DNA from: Rallus limicola
Taxonomy: Eukaryota > Chordata > Aves > Gruiformes > Rallidae
Direction of reading: 5' to 3'
Length of the DNA: 64,000 nt
NCBI GenBank assembly: GCA_022605955.1
Contig: JAKCOZ010000003.1
Location: 38,714,761-38,778,760 of the forward strand
Positions 22,292-34,680 of this stretch are shown piece after piece; the first letter of the stretch is position 1, and each line of letters opens with the position of its first letter. The notes under the pieces are model-generated. The model did not search any database, was not told the DNA's origin, and worked only from the letters and a program-made list of their open reading frames with translations. A program made the translations under genes and the position numbers.

Positions 22292-25200
22292 TGCTCAGTT
22301 ATATGGAATTTAGCTGTCCAAATGAGTACTCAGTCCTCATAGCAACACAACTGTTGCCATTCCAGTTCTTGCGGTAGCTTGTGCAGAAGAGATTGTACAA
22401 GAGAGAAGCTGGCAGCTGATCATATGTATCAAAGGACACACAGAGATTTTTACTGATTTTTGAACCTCAGCCTTGGAAATGAAAATTACAAACTGGAACA
22501 CAACTCTGGAAAATCACAAAACCATGATTTAACAGCTACCATGCTACGGTGCTCTGTAGTTTCAGGTATTCAAGGCTGGTTTATGCATTGAATCAAGAGG
22601 TCTTCTGTCCCTTTCAAAACTGTTGTTATTTTTTCTGATGTGTCACTAATGTCTAATTCGTGGTTTGTATCCTGCTGTGTTCTTTGTTTCAGTCCACCTT
22701 CTGAAAGTAGAGTCCACAGATTTAATTTGCACTGTGAAAATTACTCTTTTTTGTCATTTTGCAGTTTGTTCAATTGTGTTCATAACTATCCTATCCATGT
22801 TGCTATTACAAGAAAATGTGATGAGAGCTTCTTGCTATGTCTTCATTAAGCCATTCATTAGTTCCTACACTTCTATCTCTTTTCTCTTTCCTTAGCATTC
22901 CTCAAAAGCCATTGTGTTTTGTCTGAACTGACTTCATGAGAAACTGTGAGGTTCTCATGGTGCTGTTGGGAAATGTATATTGTAGAAGCTCATTCAAGTG
23001 ATTTATGCAATTAGGAAAATGTACAAGCAATAGCTCCAGGTCATGCCTGTAATGAAATCCAAATGCAGGTAATGAAGTTGAATTTCAGAATAAAAGTTTT
23101 GCATAGCTCAGCTGCGAGCCACATAAACTGAAACGTGCCTAGAACAAAAGATGTTAAAATTAAAAGCAGAGAAAATGAGACATGGAGCTGCCTGCACCAT
23201 CCTGTACAGCTGTAACAGTTGTCTCTCATCTGTCTCACCTGCCTCCATGAAGTGTTTTGTCACAGGCTTTGATCAGCTACAGTCTGGCTGTTTCAGGACT
23301 GCCAGACTAAAGCGATGAAGCAGAAAGTCTCTGCATGTGTGTGTCTTAAAAAAATCACAGCTTGAAAACATGAATCAGAAAGCTTCTACTTGAATTCAAA
23401 ACCACAAATTCTTTTCCCACAAGATGAGATACAAGAATTACGAGGAGGAAATAGAGTTTACTCAGAGTTTATAGAGGGGTTTTTTTTTCAGATTGAGACA
23501 AAGGGTCAATATTGGAAAATGAATTAAAAGGAACCCCTTTTGAGGAATGTTTCCTCATTCAGGACTCCCTTCTGCTCTCAACACATACGGTTTAAATGTT
23601 GGGAATTGCCTGAGGGTTTTTTCATGTGAGTAATGCAATAAAATGAGTAAGTGGATTCAGATTAAAGGGCCCTAAACTCATCCTGAAAATTTTATTGTCA
23701 CTGACAGAATATCACAATCACAAAAGATAAATTAGCAGTAACACCCACAAAAACCTAGTACTACCAATTTTGGACAGGAAATAAAAATCCAGGATCGGAA
23801 CTTTGCTCTTAGCTTGTCTTCTTTTTTTTGGAGGGGCTGAAGAAAAACTTTGAACCTAAAAAGCTTAAACATAGAGAAATGTCAAAAAAACCAATGAAAT
23901 TAACATAAGTCTAACAGCATTTCAAAATGCAGAAGGTTAAAAAAAAACAACAGAAAAAAAAGACGAAGCTTTGTTTCTGACAAGCTTTGTGAGAGACTCT
24001 CTTATTATAAAATGCTATAGTCTGCAGTAGATGCTAGGTCAGTCCTGTAAAACTGCCAGAAAATACAATGCAAACAGGCTTGATAGCTACAGGGCATTTG
24101 AATAAAACTAGTACCTTTTAATATTGTGCTCCACTACAGATTTCCAGATTGCATTGGGATGCAATTCTTTTTAACACAGGCTGTGGTATTTCATCACTTC
24201 TTTCCTTCAGCTTGTATTCAATTAAATCATATCTTTTGGGTCGAATTCAATTTTGATGAGAACTCCTGGAAATGAAGAATCTGTCACATTGTGTGGTGAT
24301 TTATTCTCAATTTGAGTCCTAATCTTTGTCAAAAAGCTCTGCATCTTACTTATAACTTTGATTTGCTTGGCAGTGATGTGATTTCTTCTAAGACCTTACC
24401 AATACATTAAAAATGCATTCCAAAACTGGGATTTTGTCAATTCTGAAAACAGGTCTGTAAGTTGGTTGTTTTGGTTCTTGAGGGTTTTTTTGAATGAGAA
24501 ATTATAATTGAAAAGACCTCACTCATATTTCATCAAAGACTAACAGTATTTGCACTAATTGGTTATTGCTAATATTTTATCACCTGCATTGTAAATTTAA
24601 ACTTTAAACTGTGGGAAGACACAAGCGTACCTTTAAGATTTTACCTGTAAGCTGCCACTCAGGAAAGGATTCAGAACGTGCCACAAAGGTATGGCATAAC
24701 AATGCCAAAAGTGCTAAGGTGAGTGACAAATCCTTACAGAGGATCAGTCCTAAGCAAGATTAGCAGAATGTATTCCCTGTTTTATAAAGCCAATGCAAAA
24801 CTGATGCCCTTGTTCCCCAAAGGAACCTAGCGCAAGCAGAGAAAACCCCCATCCCTGGCAGACTTAAGAGGGTGATGCTCAATCCACCTCAAAACACTGC
24901 ATCACACAGGATTTGTGCATAAGGAATCTTAGGTTCAAGGTTATTTTTGGCATCATTATTTACAAGTAAGGTAATTGCTCTGCTCCATTCCAGCTCTGAC
25001 CTTTCTAATTGACAGCAGACCCTTATCATTCGCAGAAACATTATTCATCACCTAATCAAATTATTTTCTCTATCTTCTACCTTGCCCTTCAATGTTAGTA
25101 TCCATTTATCCTATTGACAGTATCCATACATCTTCTCTGCTTTCCTGTAACCTGTATGTCAGGAAAGCATGAAGTTTTCAGAAGGGAAGGAAAAGCAGAA

Positions 25201-25805
25201 GAAGGAGCTTTGCTTTGTGTTGACCTACAAGTAATCATTGCCTTTGCCCCATATGGCTGGGCTGCTGTCCCTCACTGCATAAGGAGCAGAGTCATGTAGT
25301 CTGCTGCCAGGAATTATAGTGAGGGAAAAAAAAATCTCTGAAACAAGGTCAGTGCCCCTGATGCTTCCCTTTACATCCCGAAGCCCAAACCTAAACAGTT
25401 GCATCTCCGTCTCTCTTGTACAACCTTAACTTCACAATCTGCCCCAGTAGATATGGTAATAGCAGCGAATCAACAGACTTGAGCCATAAAACTTCTCTAG
25501 GGGTGGGTGAGGACCCCAGTCATACATGCCATTTGAGAGACAGTGGCTTGTTTCTTTTTCAGACATCCCCAGATGAAGAATTATTTCCTGTTTAGAATAC
25601 AGGATTTATTGCTAACTTGTTCATTTCTTGAGGGCTGTGGTGCTGCTCTATACAGATGACAACTGATAAGTGAATCATCTATTTCTCTGGGAACTGTTGG
25701 CTAACAATTCCAGATGGGCTGGATGTTGGAACGTCCCCATTTTCCCTAGTTCCTGTTTTCTAACAGTTCAGAGGAGTTGAATTCCTAAAAATTGTCAACT
25801 TTTGG

Positions 25806-25822
25806 AAATCAATCAATCAATC
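25806..25822. repeat. (AATC)n tetranucleotide repeat
   Basis: About four perfect AATC units in tandem, a minor microsatellite. Confidence 0.85.
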
Positions 25823-27443
25823 TTGTTTGACAGTCATTTTGGTTTGTTTTTTTTTTTCAGGGGAGGGTGGAGGGTGTCTTTTACAGTTTGTGCTTCAGCT
25901 GTAATTAACCCATGTAACATCTCATTTTTTTGTGCTTTAGCGGCCAAGTGGTACTGCACAGAAATCCTCCACATGTCACACTCCTGTCACATCCAGATTT
26001 CAGCATATAGTGTAGGAAATAGCAGGAGAGCTAGGTCATGATTGCGAATGCTTTATTCACCTGAACTGCGTTTACGCACAGGCAAATCTAGACTCGGACA
26101 AGTGAAGGACTTACAGACAGGGTCTATACCATCCCACTGCTAAATGGAGGGAAGTAGCTGCAGAAATTAATGGGAACTCTGATCTGGAATATGCTGTCTG
26201 TCAAATGAGGATACACATATACCCAAGCAGTGGTAAAGAACCATAGGAAAAGGGTTCATATTTAAGTGGATAAATAAATACTTAAAAGGGGTATTCAGGA
26301 ATGAGATGTGAGGTTTAGATGGGCTTTTTAAAACCAAGCCGTCCTGTTTTCTCCTACAGCCACTGAAAACTGAGAAGCCTACGGTGATTTTTCTCCAAGG
26401 TATTCTGCCTGTCAATAACTCTACCTTCTGCCCTCTGCTTTATGCCAGTTGTGAGCGTGGCTGAGAGGTTTCTGTCAAAGGTAAATGATGTTTTAGTGGC
26501 TTCATGATGCTTCTATGGCTAAGGTGATCAATCAGCCCAATATAATTGAGATTTCTTTAGACTCCAGTTTGGAGCTTATCCTTTCCCTACTGTAGTGATG
26601 ATCCTGCTTCTGCAGAGTGCTGCATATCCTCAGGTCCCTGGAGTTTAAGGCAAGGGCTGAGCGCAGTCAATATCTTGTGCTGTGTCTGTGCTTAGCACCG
26701 AAATGAATGGAATTACTGAATTCATGACCTTTAAAAAAAAATCTGTTACAGAGAGGTATTCCTCTCTGGGACACAATCTGGAAAAAAATTCTAAATGAAG
26801 TCAAAGCACATTAAATCATAATGCTGTCATGTTCTGAAAACCACACATCAGATCTATATGTATTATATTGCTGCTCTGAGATGTGAATAGGAGAGCTCAG
26901 TGGCAAAACCATTACACATCTTGCTGATACAAAGGACAGCAGAGTCCTTGTGGTCACCATGGCTGTCGTGAGGAATGGAGTCTTCCAAACTTGGTGACCC
27001 TCAGTCAGCAGAGAGAGTTTTTATCAGGGCTGAAGTTTTTGTGGGGATGAGGCATTGATAAAGCAGCTAAACCACCCGGGCCTGCTGCAGGAGCAAACCC
27101 TCACTCCTGAGTCAACTCCTAACCATTCCTCAAAAAGTCTTTACTCAACAGGAACTGACCTCAGTGAGAGATGTCCTGCAGGAGAGTTCACTCTCTGCAG
27201 GCTAAAGAGAGCTTGACCTTTTCGGACTTTGAGCCCACTGTTATTGTGAATAAGAGGGAGGTAATGATGGGGAGAGCACCCAAGGATTTCTCCAGTGACT
27301 CTCAGGGTAGCTGGAGCTTTGTGAAGGTTTTAAATAGGGCTAAGAAACTAGCCTGTTAGGATTTAAGAGGGACTTGTAGTCCTTTTCATCACAGTACTCT
27401 GAAATGACAGTTTCAGGAGATGCACACTGTATACATGAACTAA

Positions 27444-27546
27444 AGGTTTGCTTTTGCTGTTCTCAAAAAAAAAAAAATCAAAAAAAAATTCCAGAGGTTT
27501 GCTTTTGCTGTTCTCAAAAAAAAAAAAAATCAAAAAAAAATTCCAG
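27444..27546. repeat. Near-perfect tandem duplication, 51 + 52 bp
   Basis: Copy 1 is 27444-27494 and copy 2 is 27495-27546. Each reads aggtttgcttttgctgttc, 'tc', a long A-run, 'tc', nine A, then 'ttccag'. The only difference is 13 versus 14 A in the first A-run. No third copy is present on either side ('gcctcacagctc' follows directly). The near-identity in neutral-looking DNA suggests a recent event or continued homogenisation. Confidence 0.97.
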
Positions 27547-30500
27547 CCTCACAGCTCTTTTGAGGTACAAATGCATTTAAAATAGAGTTCTGGCATTTCT
27601 GTTACCTTTTAAGAAATTCTGAGTTCTTTAAACATAAGGGAACCTTCAAAGAGAACAAAAGTGTTAATGAGACTCCTTCTGTCCTTCCTGTTTGGGTTTA
27701 AAATTACTTTACTGCTTTTTGTCTTTCTATGTACTGAGAGAAAGTCAAACATCAATCTTCAAACCCTGAAAACACTTGGACTAGTATATAATTTTCAAGC
27801 ACAAATAAAGTTATTATGCCAAAAGAGAACATACAGAGCTACCAAATGTGCTTTAGTAAGCAGAAGAAGATATATGTGAATGTTTTTTTCTTCCACTGTT
27901 ATATTTAAGTAAGGTGACTTCTGAAATATCATTTATAGGAGACAATAGGCAAAGTAAAATCTTAAAAAAAAATAATGTTTGACCAAATTAGAGCATGTAC
28001 TTTTAGCAAAATATGCTTTTGTTTGAAATGTTTTATTATTATCAGGAGAAATACCTCTAGTTTTCAGCACTGTAAGAGATGAAAAAGACCAAAAAACCTC
28101 CAAAACCCCAAACAAAACCCTTCTTTATTTTTGCATCTTTATCTCATTCCTTCGAATGAGCTTTAAACCCATCTTCTTCTGTAGCATAAGACAGTCTGCA
28201 TTTATACATGAAAAGAACCAACAAAAGGCAACAAATTTTAAACATCTGAAAAAGAGAGCTTAATACCACCAAATTAAAAGAAATGAATAAAATTATTTAT
28301 TCAGAAAATTTCTATTTTGCTGTGCAAACTGTAATAACAGCTTGTGCCTATCAGTCAATAGAATCACACTTTTTCCCTCCCATTTTTTCCCAGTCATTTT
28401 TTATCTTGTGTTTCTTTCATCCCTAAATGAAAGAATCTCTTTTTTTCATTAATTTCATTGCAATGCTATTTTAATCTTAAAATCAAATTCTGGGGAATTT
28501 TTTTATTTTAGCTTTATGACCTATGGTAAATAAGCAGGGCTACATGCTAGGTTTAAATACAGTAATAGGCACTCCATTTGTTACCATAATCACAAACAGT
28601 CCAGGAATGTAGAAGTTTAATTTCTCAGCAACACAGAAATAAGCCTGTGATCATTAAGGAAATACTAGTGGGCAATTGACTTGTGGAGTCTTCGTTGGTA
28701 AAATAAGCAAACGATTAATCAGCCTTTCCAAGGCTCCAGTGCTGAATCAGCTGAACAGTTAAAACAAAGCTAGAGTCCTCCATGGGAATATTTAATGATG
28801 GTTTAGCAGGCTTGAGTACTTTGGTGGCTGTTGCTGCAAAGTACCAGCTGTTAGATAGGGGCCTGGACAACTTGGGAAAGACAAAGGTCTCTAAAAAGAT
28901 GTGTGTGCATATAAAACCCAAAGGTAGCAGATCCAGCCAGGGTAGACCTTATAAAGAGTATAGCCTGATGATTACTGGCTGTAGAGAGGATGTCTGCAGA
29001 GCTAGTTTGTCATATTTCTTCTTTTAGAGCAATGTGAGCCTGTCTGCAGGCCAGGTGGACATTTGCAGCCATATTCTCAACACTCAGAGGGCAAAGAGCT
29101 TTGATGGCTGCACGGAAATATCTTGTCCAAGCAGGACCCAGAAGCTAAGGACAACAGAAAGAAAAAGGAAAACTGAATCTATGGAGGATTCCAATGGATA
29201 GAAAAGACATCTGAATGTTTCTTTGAGGAAGACGAGACAGAATATGCATAGCACTGGTTACAGACTGGGAGGGGATGCAGCAGCTTCTGGTGCACCTCAC
29301 AGTCTGTCTCAGGCACCATTTCAGAGGCTACTCCTAGCCCGGAAACTCCAGTGTGATACCCATTAAAACATATGTTCCTGTATCAAAACCCACAGCAAGC
29401 GCAAGGGGTTTGCATACCTCTATGCAGTAACTAGTCTTTTCCACATAGATAAGAATCATTAGGGTTTAACTGACAATGATGCACTTAGAGACATCTCTTT
29501 CTGTAGTTGAACCAGTAAGAGTATTATCACCATTAAGGAGTAGGCTTTACAAAACCTTCTGGAAAAACATGTTTCTCATTTCTAGTAGGTCAGCAGGGAG
29601 TCCACCCATATTTCTGGGACTTTACAAATCAGAGTTTAAAGCAAATGGGTAAGTATATGTCCTTTGGGTTTTTTGTTGAACATCACCACAACCTCCAAGA
29701 TAAAATTCAAGGCCAGTGTGTACACAAGTAGCAGTAGGACATAGATAAATCAAAAAAAGAGGTCTGGTGTGAGAATTTCTTACCTGGAAGACAGACTGTT
29801 ACATGAATAACAACACTGTTATTATAGTATTCCGTGCTTTCTGAAGGGCTGCTACAAAATTCTAAAATCAATCCTTGTGTGTACATACAGAAACAATTAA
29901 AGTAACAGGAAGCTGTTTCCATCACAACATTTTATGGTGTATTCAAGTCTTGGATATTATGATTGAGTAATATGTCCCTTGGACTTTTTCCAGGTCTGCA
30001 CATAAGCTGAGATTTTGCGCCTTGTTTTTTTTTTAAGTTGCATTGTTCTGATTGCTTTTTACAGCGGGGTTGTAACATTATGGTATCTGTACCTGGTCCA
30101 AAATTAAGCTTTGCAAATTGGCATGCAGAATTCTCATCTTCCCTGACAAATCACAGTGAGAATTTATCTTGATCTGGTACTTCTATTGCGAGAGTCAGCT
30201 CAGTCAGCTCTGTGGTATCAGCTATTTTATTCTATATATCTGATGTTAGAATTGTCACAAAGTCTTAAGTCATGAAGCCTTGAGTAAGAAGCCAGTGAAG
30301 TATGTAATGGGCTTGAATCCTAGCAAGATGTCAAGGGTGACATTTGCTGCTTAAAGGTGGTAATTATTCCTCATGAAAATTTGCAATCTTGCAAAGTGAT
30401 GAAACTAATTATCTTTGCACTTCATGGGGTAGGTAGGAGTTAACAGGGACTCTCATCAATAAGTAGAAAGCAAGTTAAACAAGTGACTCTTTGAAAGGTG

Positions 30501-31457
30501 CATGAATTTTAGTGCACCATCAGCTATTCCCTCTACCTTTCTTGGCCCAAATTTTTCGTTAGTGTATATTGTCATGGAAGCTTCACAGTGTAAGTGGCGA
30601 CACCTCTGTTTATATCAGCTAGAGCCTGAACTCTGATACGCAACCTCTGCTAATGCACAAGTACCTAAGAAACCCACATGGGAAAGACATTATTGATGCA
30701 TTAAAAAAATAAACCAATTCTCAAATTTAAAAACAGGTCATTTATTAGGTCACTTAGTGCATTTTTGGCCCATGCACTTGATTAAAAATCTCTGGCTACA
30801 TCTCAGCTGCCTGCCAGGGAGGCCAGAGGCAGCTGTGCATTCCCCAGCCCCTGATGCCACAAGCAAGGAGGGGTTGGAATACGCTGTGGCCTGTCTACAG
30901 GATGCAAACCTGGGGCTGGGTGGCTTTCACCCCCATAGAGGGTCAAGAAGCAGCCACAACACCTGAAAGCACAGCCAAGAGCATCCTTGGGTTTGTATGG
31001 CCACTGTCCAGACACACGAGCGTCATTTTCCAAACTGAAGTAATACCATTAGTGGTATCTGAAAATTCATGCCCGGCGTTTGTGTAGCTGCATCATTGGT
31101 ATACATGTGTCCCAAGAAATCAATACTTGCAGCTTTCCCTACCATAGTTCCTACTTATTGATTATTTCTATTCCTTTCAGCTGTTGAAGAAGCTTCTGTA
31201 AATCTGAAAGTTTCAAAGTACAGTTGACAGAGAGGTATAAAGCTGCATCTCATACTGATTTTTCTTCTGCATCCCTGGGTTTTCAGATCATATAAAAAGG
31301 GTTGTGTGGAAGTAGTCATTGCTGTAGTGTAGAACAGATGAAACAGTTTAAAATTCAGTGTCTAAGGACCCAGAGATTTACAGACTCATATGGGTTAATC
31401 CAGTACTTTATTTAATTTTAAGTTATTTAGAAATTCAGATGCTAAGCAGATGTGCTT

Positions 31458-31510
31458 GTAAAAAAACCCACCAAAAAACCTAACAAAAAAAACCCCAAAA
31501 CAACAAACCT
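31458..31510. repeat. A/C-rich low-complexity patch
   Basis: Repeated A-runs separated by CC or CCC ('aaaaaaaccc', 'aaaaaacc', 'aaaaaaaacccc'), followed by 'aacaacaaacc'. Its reverse complement resembles the G/T-rich patches at 50.46 and 55.16 kb. Confidence 0.8.
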
Positions 31511-34394
31511 CAGTAATTTCCTATGAGAGCTGAGAAACTCACACAACAAACACAATCTTCCCAAAGAGTAACTGAAAGACCACTTTTTACTATGTCCTAT
31601 ACTTATCTCCCCATGACATGTACTGTGACCTATGTCATGAACGCAGAAGCAGACTGCTCTCAGATGTCCATGAGAACAACGGGAAGGCGACGAATGTGCT
31701 AAGACAAACGCAACCTCTCTGAGAATTTTTGAGGTGAAGCTTGCATTGATCTTTAGCTTAGTACACAGAGTCTCTCCGTGGGAGCAAACTGGCTGTCCCA
31801 GGCCTTCTTGCATTTTAAGACTGTGGGACACATCATCTGCCTAACCATCCCTCAGATCCTCACACCCGTCTGCCTCTGCAGTTCCCACCGGCTATTGTGG
31901 GGAGAGCCCAGGGAAAGGAGCACCAATGCCAACTCTTCCCAGCCCTCCACCCACGATGCCCAGGATGGGGGGAGATGAGAAAATACCCACATTTTTATAG
32001 TGAAGCTCTTCCCCACAAGTGCTTGCATAAAGCCACCTATGAGTCGCTGCTCAAGTGCACATCCCAAGTATGCACTGCTAAGTATGTGATACATGGTTTG
32101 GGATTTCAGTAGCTTGGTCTCCAGTTCTTTAACAAAGACATTGATCTCCCGTCTTCATATTGAGTAGTTCACTCTGCAGTTTCTTGAGTTTATCCACATA
32201 CAAGGTGGGAATGTGAACACCAGAAACACACAATAGAAAGCAATGTAACTACTGCATGAGGCAGAAAAAAATATTCTTATGCCCCATAGAAATCCAGCCC
32301 TTGTTACTTAATCAGACTCCATAATTATCACTGTAAGTGTTCCCAAGAGCATGAGATTGCAAGATTAAACCACTGCTTTCATAACATCATAGCTCCAAGC
32401 ACAACAAGGCCAAGCCAAGGAAAATGCTCCTGGGATCAGTTTACCTAATCAGAGTTTCACATTATAAGCTTTGTACCATGTGATTGGACTAAAAGTCAGT
32501 AGCAGTTATCAGATGTGCAAACAGGAATATTGATAGCTAGCCAAGCATTTGGTTATCTCCATTTCAAAATTAAATATCCTGGTTTATTAGTTGGAAAATT
32601 ACAGTATTTCCAAATTATTTTTTTGTGTCATAATGAACAATGAGCCTATGGAATTATGTCCATCCAATATATGAGTTAATCACATTCAGATGTGTGGTAC
32701 TGTAGGAGGGGATGAACTTGGTCATGCATTCCATCATCCCATACCCTCTTTTTTGAATCAAGACTTATTTTTTATGTCCTGTCTTGGCCTAGAGCACTGA
32801 AATCACAGGTGGTTTGCCTTAAATAACAGAATTATTAATAAAGTGTCATTGTTTTCCCTGATTTGCCTGATCATAGATGTGCTATCTGATGAAGCAAACA
32901 CCTACTATCTACAATAATGCGTGCCAGAGCAGAGTGCAAGGGTGGCTAAAGAAGAGAGCAAAGTGCTCTTCTCTAAACCCAGTGACCTTCAGATAACCTG
33001 AGGTTTTGCAGTTTGTGATGCTGCTGCTGCTGACAAATAGATCTTGTCTAAACCTCTACATCCTTTGACTGGTAAGATTATTTTCCTGATGCCACTTTAC
33101 ACACAAAAGGTCTCTGAAGAGGTGCAGCAAGGATATTTTCAAAAAGAGTGAGAGGGAAATTGAGACACACTCAGAATTTTAAAAAATGTCTCTCTTTAAT
33201 GAAACAGAAAAGTTTCCAAAGATAGAATGAAAATTGCATTTCCTTGGAAGACTACTCAGTGGAGTTTTATTTCCAAACTAAACATATTACATTCACAGCA
33301 CAATAAAATTCATCTAGAGATTAAAAAAAACAAAATTGTGTCAAATACCACGCAGCTCTGAACTCAGAGGGTTTCCAAGCAGGGGCTCTGAGCCATGCTG
33401 AGTTAACACTGAATTGCTGCACTGCTCCTCTGCCACGGTCTGATGGAGAGCTCAGGCTTTCTGTCCTAACTCTCAGCTTCCTGCCGTCACCTTCTAGCTC
33501 CCCAGTCCCTGTCTTCTATCAGCACGTTCAGAGACAGCCCAACAAATTCCTGTGATGTTTCTGGACCAGCATCCAAAAGGCACAGGTTACAGCAGGCTGT
33601 CGATGGTATTGGAGAGGAAGGGCTTCAGAAATGCGTGGGGGAGGGGGAATGGAAAAGCAGCAGATTGCCCTCTTTTTCTAGCAAACATGTAAACACTTTT
33701 ATTGATTGGAAAATCTTTGAGACTGGCAGTTCAGTTCTGTTCTACCTCATCTTGTTCTTGAAACCCACTCCAAGGGTGAAATCCACAGAAAGCCATGATA
33801 AAGGCCTCACTCACTTCACCCATGACAAACTGTTTCACATTAAGTAAATAGAAATTGTTTTGTAAGAACATCTTAAACATTTTAAATGGGAAACAGTGCA
33901 GTTATCATCCCACAGACTACACAGGTAGCTGATCTACAGTGAGATGGGCCAGGAGCTTTTCTCTCTTAAAAACTATTGGAAAAGAAATCTGCCCATTGCT
34001 TGACTCTTTCTTCTGGGCTTGAACTGTAACATTTCTACTGAAGTTAGATTTTATGGAAAATGTTTTAGAGAACTACCAGAGAGGTCAAACAGTAATATTA
34101 TACACTGAAAACCACATTCAGTTACAGCTTCACATCTGTAAGAAGGTGTGAATTTTTTTTTTAAATAAAAAAAACCATCAAGAAGACCTGAGCGCTAAGG
34201 GGTTTTTGATGGTTCATTTTTTAAATTGAAAGTGTCTAAAATAGACAGTGAAATGTATGCTTCAGAGAGTAAGCATTACATTTGTGGTCCTAGCGGAATT
34301 TTTGTGTTTATGTTTACATTTCTGACATAATGGAGTTGAAGAATATTTTGTCATTAAATATTTGCTGTCCATTTTGGGTCACACAAATTAAGTT

Positions 34395-34680
34395 CTCATT
34401 CTATTTTTTCTTCTAATTACTTTTCCGAATTCATTCTTCCTTTTTCTCCCTCCTACTTTATCTTCCCCCTTAGATTTTTTCTTTCTAATCAGCCTTCCAC
34501 CTCTGTCCTGCAGCTGTAGATGTGTCTCAACACTTTTCTCTGTAATTAGTAATTTTTTCACTTATTTTATTTTTTTCTCTTTTTAATCCTTTTATTCTGC
34601 TTTTAACTGTTGTTTTCTACCTCCATTAACCACCCTCTCCCTTGTCCTTTTTCTCATTTTATCCCCTCCCAACTTTCCTG
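34395..34680. repeat. Long pyrimidine-rich block
   Basis: About 285 bp strongly biased to T and C on the plus strand, with recurring phrases like 'cttcctttttctccctcc', 'ttttttctttct' and 'ttttttctcttttt', interrupted by short mixed patches. It ends at 'ctttcctgtaagg'. Purine runs dominate the complementary strand. No simple unit repeats exactly. Confidence 0.7.

Larger units (their letters stand above)
22292..31430. other. Non-coding stretch, no gene recognised
   Basis: Nine kilobases of AT-rich sequence without a recognisable transposon or host exon. Structure seen includes (AATC)4-5 near 25806-25822, the 51/52-bp tandem duplication at 27444-27546, an A/C-rich low-complexity patch at about 28083-28120 and T-rich DNA at 28370-28510. 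Open frames are all under about 85 codons and show no motif. Confidence 0.55.

Noticed and set aside
31442..31831. 129-codon minus-strand open frame
   Set aside because: Its end is hydrophobic Phe/Leu/Gly sequence from the A/C-rich patch and the remainder has no motif.
33017..33030. (CTG)4 trinucleotide repeat
   Set aside because: Too short to be notable.
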